Below are positions 24,597-34,596 of a DNA stretch of 64,000 nucleotides, one piece after another. A model generated the notes under the pieces. It made no database searches. It worked only from the letters and a program-made list of their open reading frames with translations, and was not told where the DNA came from. The translations under genes and the position numbers were made by a program. The stretch is from Ashinkailepas kermadecensis (Eukaryota > Arthropoda > Thecostraca > Neolepadidae): contig JAOTOM010004873.1 of the NCBI GenBank assembly GCA_034440615.1, forward strand, positions 288,001 through 352,000, written 5' to 3'. Numbering within the stretch: the stretch's first letter is position 1; each line of letters starts with the position of its first letter.

Positions 24597-24787
24597 ACAG
24601 TCACCAGTGGCTGCTGGGTGATGATGTTGACCTGTTGCCTCGGCTGCTGCTGCCCCTAACCGGGCCCGAGCAGTTCGATGACGAGGACATGGAGAAACTG
24701 GCCGTCGACCTGCAGTACATGGACGATAACAAGAGCCGTGAGTCCGACGTTGACATCAGGAAGATACTGCTTGAGGCCATTACACAG
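24597..24787 (+). CDS. HGH1: HGH1 exon (GPEQF / DUF384 start)
   Basis: After the split aspartate codon, 63 codons read SHQWLLGDDVDLLPRLLLPL, then TGPEQFDDEDMEKLAVDLQY and MDDNKSRESDVDIRKILLEA followed by ITQ. These match the HGH1 blocks WLL-G-x-VD-LP-xLLLPL-x-GPE, VDLQY and DIRK-LxEAI. The acceptor is cgtccacag|acagtc at 24596 and the donor is cacag|gtcaga at 24788 (phase 0). The start was fixed by phase: only this acceptor gives the DSHQWLLG reading. About 34 near-copies of the acceptor plus the first ~36-45 exon bases lie immediately upstream. Using the nearest upstream copy would shift the frame and hit a stop inside this exon. Confidence 0.92.
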
Positions 24788-25150
24788 GTCAGAGTCTAAT
24801 GCCAGCTCAGTGTTCACTGTTCCTTACAGCTTGCCTCTCACCTGATCTCTTCGGTAGCTAAGCTTATGTCTTCTTGTTTGACTGCTGTGCCTAGCTTAGC
24901 TGTTATCTAAATATGATCCGGTCCGGTAACTGAATTTGTCTTGTTTGGACATTTCAACCGGACCTGGCCCGACACCCAAAGCCGACCTGATCCGACACCT
25001 GAGCGTGACCTGATGACCGGCTCTGACCGCCACCTCTGAACAGATTTGATGTGATTACGTCTGACCTCTGACGACACGTGAGTCGACCTAACCTTTGCTC
25101 TGGCCCACGACGCGCCATCCATTTGACGTATGGTGTGGTCACAGAGTCTG

Positions 25151-25200
25151 GTGCGCAAAATGACGAACGCAGTCGACGCGCCCTAAAGCACAAATCCACC
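25151..25200 (-). repeat. Hairpin-tail element copy
   Basis: Contains GACGAACGCAGTCGACGCGC followed by CCTAAAGCACAAATCCACC, the same core as the 27308 copy. No TSD was established. It lies in an HGH1 intron. Confidence 0.6.
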
Positions 25201-25340
25201 ACCACCACCCACACAGAGTCTGGTAGCTGAGCGTACTCTCGTCCCGCACGTGGCCCGTGTCTCGCGATGGTCGCCCGTGGCGTCCGTTCGTGGGGGTCCA
25301 TCCCAGCGTTTGCCCTGAATAATGTGGTTACTCATCTAGC

Positions 25341-25390
25341 TGTATGACCAACGCAGTCGATGCGCCCGTAAGCCCAAATAACCAACCAAC
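25341..25390 (-). repeat. Hairpin-tail element copy
   Basis: Contains TGACCAACGCAGTCGATGCG, then CCCGTAAGCCCAAATAACC and AACC tail units. The flanking direct repeat is at most 5 bp (ctagc). Confidence 0.65.
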
Positions 25391-26191
25391 TAGCCTTTAA
25401 CGGGCGTAGGGAGTTGGTTGACTTTTAATACCTTGTGATAATAACGTCATTGGAGGTCTTTTATCCAACATCCATTTATTCTCGATCTAAGTTTTTTTCT
25501 GTAATTTTCTGAGGTGTACAAGTCTTATTTTCGGAAATTCGAAAGCAAAATTCCAACCGATTTCTGATTAACCGATTGCTGGTAACCGTCCAGTATTTGT
25601 TCGAACTGAAATCATGTCCAACAAAACTCCCACTTCAAAAATGGTACAGGAACACGATCTAAAAATTGGGAAGAAAAATATTAGTGATATGAACTGATTT
25701 TATTAAATGATGCCAGAGCTGAGAATGCTATTGATAGTAGATTGTACATAAATAGCGACCGGAAAATATCCTATCTCGCATGAAGCATCTTCCGAGAAGT
25801 GACTACATCCCAGTTGCCGCACGTCCAAATTAGTTGTTAGTATCTCCGGGCGACATTCAGATTTTAACCAGAATACATTATGCAAATGCAGAATGCATGA
25901 TATGGTACAAATGTATAGGTATATATACATATTTATTTATATTTATACCTTTTTTTATTTCGATGTTGACTAAACTATTTATGTTCCGACTGCTGCCATA
26001 TCAGATGTAATATCCTACTTGTATGCATAGTCATGCGAATGTGTAGGCTGTATAAAGCACAGTTGTACATCTTTGGTGGTGATTGTGATCTGACATGCCT
26101 GGTGTTTGTGTATTCTACAAATGATCACCCTTATTACCTATTAAACATATTTAGCCAGGTACAGCTTATGCACAGTCCTGATGCATGTCAC

Positions 26192-26340
26192 GGTCTAGGG
26201 GTAAGATGCTCGTCTCGCAATCGAAATATTGTGGGTTCGAATCTCACCTGTCGCTACTCTTCGCCCGCGACCAATCGGCGTGAGAGATTGGCGACGCTAT
26301 ATGACTCAACGGTCGACGTGTCGTAAAACCAATAACCAAC
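26192..26340 (+). mobile_element. tRNA-derived SINE, copy 1
   Basis: The start is tRNA-like: GGTCTAGGGGTAAGATGC (A-box region) and GGGTTCGAATC (B box). It is followed by a shared body (gcgaccaatcggcgtgagag), a CGACGC/GTGTCG hairpin and an AATAACCAAC tail. It is flanked by the 8-bp direct repeat catgtcac at 26184-26191 and 26341-26348. It lies in the HGH1 intron before the 27484 exon. Confidence 0.85.
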
Positions 26341-26639
26341 CATGTCACATTTTTCACTAACAGTTTAAACATGACCGAAGACGTGTCAGCTTGATGACCT
26401 CGGTACCCTTCACAATATACAAAGTAGAAATAGCCTCACAGTATTGAAGCCTTGTCCCCCCCCCCGCCGTGGCAGTTTGCGGTGTATGATGCAGTAATCC
26501 AGCCTTGTTCCCCTCCCGTGACATTTTGCGGTGTGTGATGTATAAATTTAGTTGTATCGGCTAAGTTGAAACCTGATACCCATTTTGCCAGCAGTTTTTC
26601 ATGTTCTCAAGATGACATTTGGTGGCGTACTGGGCAGTC

Positions 26640-26920
26640 GGGACAGTTGTATAGAGTGTACGGCCTACGACCCAGTGGGGTGGAGATGGTGCATGGTGGG
26701 GTACAGGGCTGCCGGGACAGTTGTGCACTGCGGTGTACGGGTGGTGTTTTGGACGGTCAGGGTGGAGATGGTGCATGGTGGGGTACAGGGCTGCCGGGAC
26801 AGTTGTGCACTGCGGTGTACGGGTGGTGTTTTGGACGGTCAGGGTGGAGATGGTGCATGGTGGGGTACAGGGCTGCCGGGACAGTTGTGCACTGCGGTGG
26901 TGTTTTGGGCGGTCAGGTCT
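26640..26920 (+). repeat. 82-bp tandem repeat, ~3 copies
   Basis: TGGAGATGGTGCATGGTGGG and GTGCACTGCGGTGTACGGG recur with an 82-bp period. HGH1 intron; no exon-derived sequence was recognised. Confidence 0.9.
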
Positions 26921-27307
26921 GACTGCGGATCGGAGGGAAGCATCTGGAATGAACAGTTAAAAGCAAAGCGTAGCGCTTCGTAGACTGACTGCCGGCCATA
27001 TTCACTGATACTTGGCTCAAGTGTCGGTGTGCCATCCGGTCTGTTCTGAGCGTGAGCCGACCCTCCCCCGTCATTATGACGTCATCAGCCGGTTGTTGCT
27101 GTTGTATGTACGCGAGCACAAGTTCATCAAGTCATAAATCCATGCGAATTTCCACAAGTCGGCTCAGTTCTCCTTTTTGCGGCCCCAGGTTCTACGACCC
27201 TTCTCGGTTGAGAAGATCCTTTCTCTTACGATTGCTTGCTAGCCGCTCGCGGTCATTGTAAGAAATCCGTCCACCTTTCGACACTTGGCCCCCGCCTTGG
27301 TTTCCTC

Positions 27308-27362
27308 GAATGAACGCTACATGACCAATGAAGTCGACGCGCCCTAAAGCCCGAATGACTAA
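27308..27362 (-). mobile_element. Ultra-short retroposed hairpin tail, 12-bp TSD
   Basis: Although read on +, the element orientation is hairpin then tail (CGCCCTAAAGCCCGAATGAC). Only 55 bp lie between two perfect copies of cttggtttcctc (27296-27307 and 27363-27374). The insert is just a hairpin plus short tail. It sits 121 bp before an HGH1 exon. Strand is given as - only to note the opposite orientation of other copies at 57252 and 59627; the convention is arbitrary. Confidence 0.85.
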
Positions 27363-27483
27363 CTTGGTTTCCTCAGATCGTGGCTGTGTGTAGCTCGCCT
27401 GAGTTCAGCGGTTGCGGGGCGTGGGGTGCTGTACGAGCGCCGCCGAGCCAGTCGATAACTGTGCCGGTTGTGGACCGTTGCAG

Positions 27484-27617
27484 CTGTGCGCCACACGGGC
27501 GTCGAGACAGCTGGCTCGCGACAAGGGCGCCTACCTGATACTGCGCGAGTACCACAAGTGGGAGAGCGACCCGGAGGCGCTCGCGCTGTGCGAGGACCTG
27601 GTCAACATACTGATACA
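27484..27617 (+). CDS. HGH1: HGH1 exon (GAYLILRE motif, DUF384)
   Basis: This exon encodes LCATRASRQLARDKGAYLIL, then REYHKWESDPEALALCEDLV and NILI, with CA left over. The R-D-x-GAYLILRE-x-H-x-WE string is the signature of the HGH1 C-terminal (DUF384) domain, and CEDLVNILIQ matches the helix after it. The acceptor is ccgttgcag at 27483 (phase 0, following ITQ). The donor is ca|gtgcgt at 27618, leaving CA to be completed by G at 29255. The intron upstream carries a 55-bp retroposed tail with a 12-bp TSD just 121 bp before this exon (27308-27362). Confidence 0.92.
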
Positions 27618-29254
27618 GTGCGTACCGCTCGTGCGGCTGTCCGTGTGCAGTGTGGTGCCGTGGAGCTGGCGGCACCTGCCGGCCGTCCGCTCCTCAAGTT
27701 GGGCTCACTGCCCATCCGCCGTGCGCGTGCCGTGAACGGCTGATCTGCGGAGCGTCCACGCCGCCGGAGGTAGACGGTCGGGATTCGCTAGTTAGTGTCA
27801 TTGGATATCAGACGTGGGCGAGCATTTCTGAGAACAGTTTGCCCCGAGGACGCCCAGGGCACGTCGCTACCCTGGACGGCTGTATCCTGTTTACAGCGTC
27901 TGACCATCCTCTAAATCAGTTGACCAGTCTAAAAATATGTCGAGTTGCAATTCATAGGTCCGGGATTCTGGAATGGTAGTTGTGGCCGTGAAAGCCTTGT
28001 GAAAAGTCACAAACCACAACTGCGTAAAATATCGACCGATTGCTTTGCCAGCTGTTGCCACCTGTTTTAGCCAGCTTCTCAAATTGTTTGAATGCGTTTG
28101 TAAATGTTGATAGACCAGTCAGTTGGGTTAGTCAGCAAAACGTCAATGCCATTAGACTAGCAATGCCAACCGTATTGTTTGGTAGAACATGAATTGCATG
28201 CAAATGACGCTTGCCTAATTTGCCCTGGCGCTAGTATTCGGATAGGATTTTTAAACTGTAGTTAGTTCGAATGCGTGCTGGTATGGTTTTCCGGCAACAG
28301 GGCCTTTGCTGAGCGAAACACGTGTTGACTAAGCTCGCCTGCTGACCTAGATACCCCCGGTTCACGGGCACAATTTTATCCCAACGCCTATGTGCTTGGC
28401 GTTTGCGCGTCGAACACGCTCGTGCGCTTTTAACCGTACCGCTTCACCGCTCTGCCCGCTTTTTAACCGTACATCAATGCACCAACATGGTCTGGACGGC
28501 CGAGACCTTCCCTGCCATGTTGCCAGTCGAACGTTCTCGTCAGCCCAGATTCCCGAGCACCGTGTGGGCATGGAACGCCGGCCCGACAACGGCCGGTCTA
28601 TAACCATGACTGGACCTGGCACTTTCATACATCTACGGAATGTTTGTGAATGGAATACGTATCGGCTAGCAACTGGCGGCGATGATTTGCAGGCGGTGAG
28701 AAATCGGTTAAGTGGTCAATATTTAAGGTAGTCGTAGGTCAAAGGTAATGCAGATGTCGGTTAGGAATGGTTCATGCAACGGCGTTGCCGCTGGAACTAG
28801 TTCACTGGGTGGGGCTGTCAATAGTTCCAACCTAATATAATTCCATTTTTGCATGCGCCTCCCAATCTTGTTTTTCAGCCAGCCGCTTCCCCAATCAGAG
28901 CCTCTTGGATGAGCTGCTGGCTCAATGTGTCGTGGTGATTGGACAGTTGGTCGGTTGTCGCCGTGGCACCCGTTAAGTGGTCGTCTCCAGACAGTCGGAC
29001 GCCGGGTGGGCATGTGCGGCGGGTGCGCTCTGAACCCGAATAACCACCCGAGTCAGTGAGTCTCTGACAGAGTGACCTGCGCCGATGTGATGACAACCGG
29101 AACCAATCCTCCGGTTGTTGGGATACCAGCGTCGACACATGCGAATGACGAGGCGCGTTGCCCTCTACCCTGCCTTTTAGGCGGTACCCAATGGGCAGCA
29201 AAGGCGCCCTATAGCCCGAATGACTCACTGATACGTGACCTCATACGTCTACAG
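27618..29254 (+). other. HGH1 last intron
   Basis: Unique sequence with no recognised coding exon. It contains an eroded hairpin-tail relic at 29196-29228 (GGCGCCCTATAGCCCGAATG) and another near 29015-29050. Open frames here have no family match that I recognise. Confidence 0.7.
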
Positions 29255-29348
29255 GACCGAGGAGGAGATCGCAGTGGACGATTATAAGAAGGTGCACATC
29301 CCGAGCGACGTGCAGGAGCGACTCGGCCACAACTCGCAGGACACGTGA
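29255..29348 (+). CDS. HGH1: HGH1 terminal exon and stop
   Basis: The first base completes a glutamine codon. The exon then reads TEEEIAVDDYKKVHIPSDVQ and ERLGHNSQDT before TGA at 29346-29348. This corresponds to the acidic, poorly conserved HGH1 tail, whose V-x-I/V-P-x-DV core is retained (VHIPSDV). The acceptor is tacgtctacag at 29254. The tail is somewhat shorter than in vertebrates, which is normal for this variable end. The 3' untranslated region follows, with AATAAA signals at 29977 and 30048, running towards the opposing Ssdp gene. Confidence 0.9.
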
Positions 29349-29976
29349 CCCGCGGCCGCCCAACGCCTCCACGACGCCTCCTTTTGAATATATTTACAAC
29401 AACGTGGACTTGTGCTGTACATGAAAATGAAAGGCTCGGCCAGACCATGAATGAAACGATTTTGATTCGCTTTCGGTCGGCTCGCCCGACAGGACGCGAC
29501 CGGCGTCGGCCCGGCCGCCGCGCTGAAGACAATGCGAGACGTGCGTGCTGCGCGCCGACGGCTCGACGCCCCCTCGCGCTATGTACACGCAGCAGCACAA
29601 CTCAGGCGACGCGGTGACCGGCGTGGCTTTTGGCACGGCGTGATCACACCAAACGAGACCGCGCGCGCGACACCGCGAACAGAAGCTCTCTCTCGGGCAG
29701 CTCGGCCGGACGGGCTTCACGAATACAACAGCTCGACAGGCGCGTGCCCGCCGCAGAAACAAACCCGACAACAAATGAGGCCGGGGACGCCGTCGCGCCG
29801 CGCCGATGGCAATGTTATGAACACAAAACAACACACAAAATGGTTCATGAGCTGCAACGGGTATTGTCCTCAGAATAGTCGCATGCATCGTCGTCTCGCT
29901 GGTGTGCCGCCTCCGAAATGTACAGCAGTCGGCCGGCCGGCGCGGACCTACCAAGTTAACATCTCCGTATATCTCA

Positions 29977-30053
29977 AATAAACCTACTATTGTACTATCC
30001 GTAAAGTATTTAACAAAAGAGGGAAAATATCCGATCCAATTGATTTAAATAAA
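29977..30053 (+). promoter_or_regulatory. Candidate poly(A) signals of HGH1
   Basis: Two AATAAA hexamers sit at 29977-29982 and 30048-30053, about 630 and 700 bp after the HGH1 stop, in an AT-rich stretch between GC-rich flanks. They are the first canonical hexamers after the stop, so they are the likely 3' end. No canonical hexamer was found on the opposite strand for Ssdp between 30244 and 29900. Cleavage positions are inferred. Confidence 0.55.
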
Positions 30054-30243
30054 ACAAACACTACGCTTACTTATAAATATTTGGACCAAATGGATCCACA
30101 ACACTGATAGGTTTGTTTCTCCCTCGTGCATTCACGCGCGCGCAAGTCTCAGACACTCTGTTGTATGGACACGTTTGTTCCACTGCCGACTGCCGGCGTC
30201 TTGGGAGCCGAGCGGCGGGGGCGGCGGCGGCCACGCCGCTCGG

Positions 30244-30354
30244 CTATTGCATGAAGCCGCCGTAGTCGGGTTGGTCGCCCTCCTTCTCGAACCGCTTCGC
30301 CTCCTCCTGCATGCTCTCCTTGATCTTCAGTATTGCCGCCGACTCGTTCGAGTC
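30244..30354 (-). CDS. Ssdp: Ssdp terminal exon (probable)
   Basis: Thirty-six codons plus TAG read DSNESAAILKIKESMQEEAK, then RFEKEGDQPDYGGFMQ. The acceptor is tcgtctccgcag (minus, AG at 30356-30355), phase 0, which fits the phase-0 donor at 32960. The reading frame, strand, strong splice site and lack of any other - strand gene nearby make it the Ssdp C-terminus. The charged ILKIKESMQEEAKRFEK helix is very unlike the Pro/Gly-rich body. It resembles the alternative C-terminus I associate with arthropod Ssdp rather than the SMTMSV end of vertebrate SSBP3, but I cannot confirm that here. A separate small gene is the alternative. Confidence 0.75.
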   Translation of the reverse strand, partial: DSNESAAILKIKESMQEEAKRFEKEGDQPDYGGFMQ

Positions 30355-30919
30355 CTGCGGAGACGAGAGAGGCGTCAGCGTCTGCGAGGCGAGGTGAGTT
30401 GGCCGTTTTACACCAGCCGGTGGAACAAGCAGGCGGCCGACGGGCACACGCCGAGCATCTGGCTGGGGGCACGCGACGGTCGGACAGTTGCTGTTCGGCC
30501 TGTTGACGGGTGGTGTTTGTCAGGGACGGCACCACCCACCTGCTGTCCCTCCCCATCCCCAAGGTTAGGCGCGTGTCGCACGAGACGTCTGTTTACTGCT
30601 AGCTCTCGGTCAGCGGCAAAACCAGCCTGTTTGTTGGTCTTGTCACCGGCGGCAGGAGCACAAGCGGCGTAAACACAGTTGCTTCGACGCCAGACTGCGT
30701 TGACGTCTGGGACATTATTTCAGCTTCAGTGTGGCTCTATATACTGTATTGTTTTCCATAATATTTGAATATCGGATACACACATTGAAGTGCGGTGTTC
30801 TGACCGCATCGGACCCACAGCGATTGATCGGTGTGTGACGCGGTGCTGCGGCGGCCAGCAGCACTGGCAACGGCCTCGCCCGCGCCTCGCAATCGCAGCC
30901 GGGCGTATCGACAGCGCAG

Positions 30920-31080
30920 GTGAGCAATCGAGTGGTGAGGCACCCGCTTCTAAACCGAAAGGTTGCGAGTTCGAGTCCCATCTGCCGCCATTCTTCACCG
31001 GCGACCGATCGACGTGGAGATTGGCAGCGCTATATATATATATATACACAACGGTCGACGTGACGTGGAACAAACAACCA
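30920..31080 (+). mobile_element. tRNA-derived SINE, diverged subfamily
   Basis: Starts AATCGAGTGGTGAGGCACCC with B box GGTTGCGAGTTCGAGTCCC, followed by the same body layout, a TA-expanded loop, GGTCGACGTGACG and an ACAAACAACC tail. No clear TSD was found. It lies upstream of the Ssdp terminal exon on the opposite strand. Confidence 0.75.
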
Positions 31081-32960
31081 CCGCCGCATGTCCAACCGTG
31101 AGTGGAACGTGAGCGACAGTGGTCGAAGTTGACATGGTGCCCTGCCTGACCAGACACTAGCGCATTTCGGTCACGCCTATATGCACTTGTTGGGACGCCG
31201 CGGCGCTGGGTCAGATCGTGGCGGACGACCTCCACATCCGGTACCACAGAGCAGAACCATTTCATGTCTGTCATCACCGCCGCCTTTTTTTCCGCCGCGT
31301 TCTGTACAGCCAATGTAACCCATGCGTGCTCGGTCCAAATAGGCGACAAGCGAACATTCCACATTTTGGCCACCGTGCTGCCGACGCTGGCCGGCCCACT
31401 GCCGCGACTCTGGGTTGTACCGTGCTTTCGTACGCCACTTCTGCATCATGCTAAACCTGCGCGTGGTCGGTCCACCGTTCTTGCCGCGAGAGAGAGGGAG
31501 AGAGGACGTGGTAGAAGTTTCAGCTGCACACTGTTCTACATGGTTAGAAGAATCTGATTGGCTATAGATTCGTCTATGTTAAATTAATCACGCGCCGCAG
31601 TGCTCATCCACTGATCACTCACGGCACTTCACAAAAGCTGTCGATTTCAAACCATGGTTCACTGAAGTTTGAAACCAGAGACAGGTTGCGATGTGTGTGT
31701 TAAGCAGCGTTATGCACATGCGCTGCGGGCACTGGAGGGTAGGCGTCAGGAACACCTGGTATCCAGGAGCTCCTGGCCGCACCAGACCCCGCCAGCAAGC
31801 CCGTGCATGACCAAGCGAACACAGCGTCAGGCACGTTCGGTCGCTGGCTGTGGCGCCGCGTCCACGAATCTACCGCCGACGAAGCACACATCAGAAACAG
31901 CCTCAGGAAGTCAATAGAATTAATGAAATGCGGCGCAGACCAGGCTACCTCGCACAGGACGCGCACGCTCCGTACGGTGCAGCACGACGGCAGTCCCCGC
32001 TGGACACGTGACAGTCGGCCCCGGCCGTGTCTTCAGTCGTACAGCGGTCGTCTCGGTGGTGCGCCGTGCAGCGGCAACGTCGCCGACAGTGGCGACACCT
32101 GCTCGGGTGCCTCGGCTCCGAAAGCGTCTCGTCTCGGCGCCAGGCGGCGGGCGCCTCCTGCCACACTGACTCGCCCAGTCCGCGTGCGCCGCGTGCGCCG
32201 CGTGCGCCTCACACGTCTACAGTAGCGCGTGGGCGAGCGATCGCCGACCGCCGCGGCCACGCGCCGTTCACTGGTTCGGTCGAGAAACGCCACAACAACG
32301 CCTGCCCTGTGTATTCAATGGTACTTGCAACGCACCGCAGTCTCGACTGGGGACGGCCACCACCACCGTCGGCGCCACAGCACAGAGAGGCGGCCAGCCG
32401 GCCGTCAGAACGCACAACAGAACACCAACCGCGCCGAGAGCGCCACTAACCCGTGCCGCCCCGCCCCCGACGTCATACCGCGTTCAGACGACGGTCGCGG
32501 CAGTCGGCGACCGCCCGCCCCTCTGCGGCGACAGCTGCTCTCGCGCCGTGAAATGTCCGCCGGGGCTCGTCGAAGCGCTGCTCGCTGATTGTCGGATCAC
32601 CTGCCTCTCTGCGCGTGTCGCCGCAGCCCCGCAGCTCCATCAATACGTCAAACCCGACCCCACCGGCCGCCGCCGCCGCCGCCGCCCGGACGGCGCGCGG
32701 CCGAGCAACATCACAGAAACTGCGCCGGGCGCCTGACCGTCCACCGGCGTCCGACAGCGCCGCTCGGGCGCCACGTCACGTCCCACGGCGCCCGGACAGC
32801 CGTCCAGACACATGCGAGCTGGTGGCGACATGCAGCCGCGCGTGCCCGCGCGCGCATGCTCGCCCGGCATCGCTCACTCCCAGGCGTCGCGCGGCGGCGA
32901 CCACCGACAGCCGACGCCGGCGGCGGGCGGCGGCCGCGCCGGCCGCGCCGGCTCACTCAC

Positions 32961-33140
32961 ATTGTTGTCGGCCGGACCGCCGCCGGCGTAGTTGGCGATG
33001 CTGTACTCCTGCAGGCCGCCGTTGGCCGCGTCGTCGCGCGGCGTGCCCGGCCCGTTGGCCGGCGAGCTCTTCATGCCGTCCAGCTCGCCGTTGACGACGG
33101 CCGGGTGCGGCCCGTCCGCCATGCTGGTCATCGGGTACTC
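32961..33140 (-). CDS. Ssdp: Ssdp exon (GPGTPRDD motif)
   Basis: Sixty codons read EYPMTSMADGPHPAVVNGEL, then DGMKSSPANGPGTPRDDAAN and GGLQEYSIANYAGGGPADNN. The LDGxxKxSP-N-x-xGTPRDD block is the conserved C-terminal element of SSBP proteins. The acceptor is gtgcggcag (minus, AG at 33142-33141) and the donor is aat|gtgagt (32960). Phase is 0 at both ends. The exon is GC-rich at third positions. The flank at 32600-32950 is unique GC-rich intron with no other recognisable exon. Confidence 0.9.
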
Positions 33141-34379
33141 CTGCCGCACGGACCGGCCGTCACGCCGCTGGCTCGCATGTCACGATCAGCACCCAATGGC
33201 AAGGCCCCGGCCGCCATGTGCCGTTCGCACGAGAATGACAGCCAGTGTAATGACACTTAGCACATCATTGTACTTTTCCCATACGCCGGCATAGGCGATT
33301 GCTGTTACGGGAGCCGTGCAGTAAAGGCAAATTTGACAAAGGGGCGGTATGTCGCATACCACACCAATACACTGACAAGGTTACTTCGGTCTTATTTTTC
33401 ACTCATGCTCATTTGCGCAAATGTCGTGTAACTTTTTCTGATTTATCGATTAATCTCGAGCAAAATGAGGCAGCCCAGACCACTGCTAGTTGGTTCCAGA
33501 GCCCTTTTTCTTTGGTCCATTTGCTTAGGATGGAGAGTGCAGTTGCGGGTATTTCATAGTACTCAATTGAGGGCATTTCATAGCTTTCATAGTATTCTTT
33601 TCCGGGCCCATCTAAAAATAGCACAAAATCCTGTTCAGTTCTATCTTATTTGGATTGTCAATTTTACGGTACTCTCTACACCCTATTAGTGACGTCGCAT
33701 GATTTTCAAGTCTCTTATTTTCAAACATATTTGCATGCATTATCATCATTCTTCGCTTGTTGAACAAAGTTCTCCGCCTGCTGGTCAATTGTCCAAATCC
33801 AGGCTAAGAACAAGCATGGGTCTCTCTCGATCAGCTGAACCATGCAGTTAAAGTATCACTTAAACTAACACGGCAAATGGGAAAATTTCCCGCCCTTTGC
33901 TGAGAAAATATCCTCAAAATAACTTCGCTTTCGTATCAGAAAGAACCTGCCGATCTGAAGATAATTTACCAGCCCCGGGTGGCAGCATTACATTACCATA
34001 TCCATTTTCAATTCAAGTTCGCATTAAACAAAACAATCGAGTCCGTCATGGCCTGACCAAAACATCGGCAATTCAAACTTGCCGATTAGTCCCTGCCAAC
34101 AAGGACGCAACACATCTTGTTCCGGTATAGCAGAACGGTCCAATGCATCAAATTATTCGTTGAATTTCCAAGGCATATTTCCGATATTCTAGCTACCTGC
34201 TGGGAAGTTCGAATTGTCTGCAACTATTTTGTACGAGAATGTTCAACCGAAATTCCTGACTGCGACGTACGTCGTGAAAGAACGAAACGTCCTCCATGTC
34301 ACTAAACTATCACAACGGAAATCTAACGTTAGCTATGACGAGGAAACCCGGCAGGCTACCTTGGTTCCATGACCACAAC

Positions 34380-34590
34380 CGGTACGGACCCGCACCCTGC
34401 GGTGGCCGGGGTACGGACCCGCACCCCGTGACCCTGCGGCGGTCGGGGTACGGACCAGAACCCTACGGTAGCCGGGGTACGAGCCCACAACCTGTGACCC
34501 TGACCCTGAGGTGGCCGGTACAAACATGCACCTTGTGGCCCTGCGGTGACCGGTACGGACCCCACACCCTGTGACCCTGCGAAGGCCGGT
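34380..34590. repeat. ~40-bp array at an Ssdp donor
   Basis: GGTACGGACCCGCACCCTGC and GGTGGCCGG recur about six times. On the - strand the units begin within the intron side of the 34597 donor (gtacgtaccggcc) and repeat a GTCCGTACCGGCC-like motif. Confidence 0.85.
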
Positions 34591-34596
34591 ACGTAC

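Larger units (their letters stand above)
16427..29348 (+). other. HGH1: HGH1 homologue gene span (N-terminal exon not found)
   Basis: Gene-level entry. Six exons (16427-16512, 19289-19727, 22152-22273, 24597-24787, 27484-27617, 29255-29348) join with matching phases and no internal stop, giving about 354 residues that end at a TGA. Family knowledge: HGH1 proteins are about 390-residue armadillo-like helical repeat proteins carrying DUF383 and DUF384. In yeast, Hgh1 is a cytosolic folding factor that links elongation factor 2 to TRiC/CCT and Hsp90. The joined product follows the animal family in order: RHVLG near the start, ALLNLSG and ALSNVSR, HYLGPLLSNLTQ, RRGGVIGAIKNCCFE, LLPLTGPEQF, VDLQYM, ADIRK-like DVDIRKILLEAI, and DKGAYLILREYHKWE. 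The first exon must end in phase 2 upstream of 16427 and was not identified. All introns except the last hold repeats or mobile elements. Confidence 0.9.

Noticed and set aside
26192..26263. A functional tRNA gene
   Set aside because: A and B boxes are present, but the cloverleaf is not complete, and the sequence continues into the SINE body with a TSD.
30175..33260. Long + strand frames opposite the Ssdp exons
   Set aside because: High GC gives few stops. They are shadows of the - strand exons and GC-rich introns.
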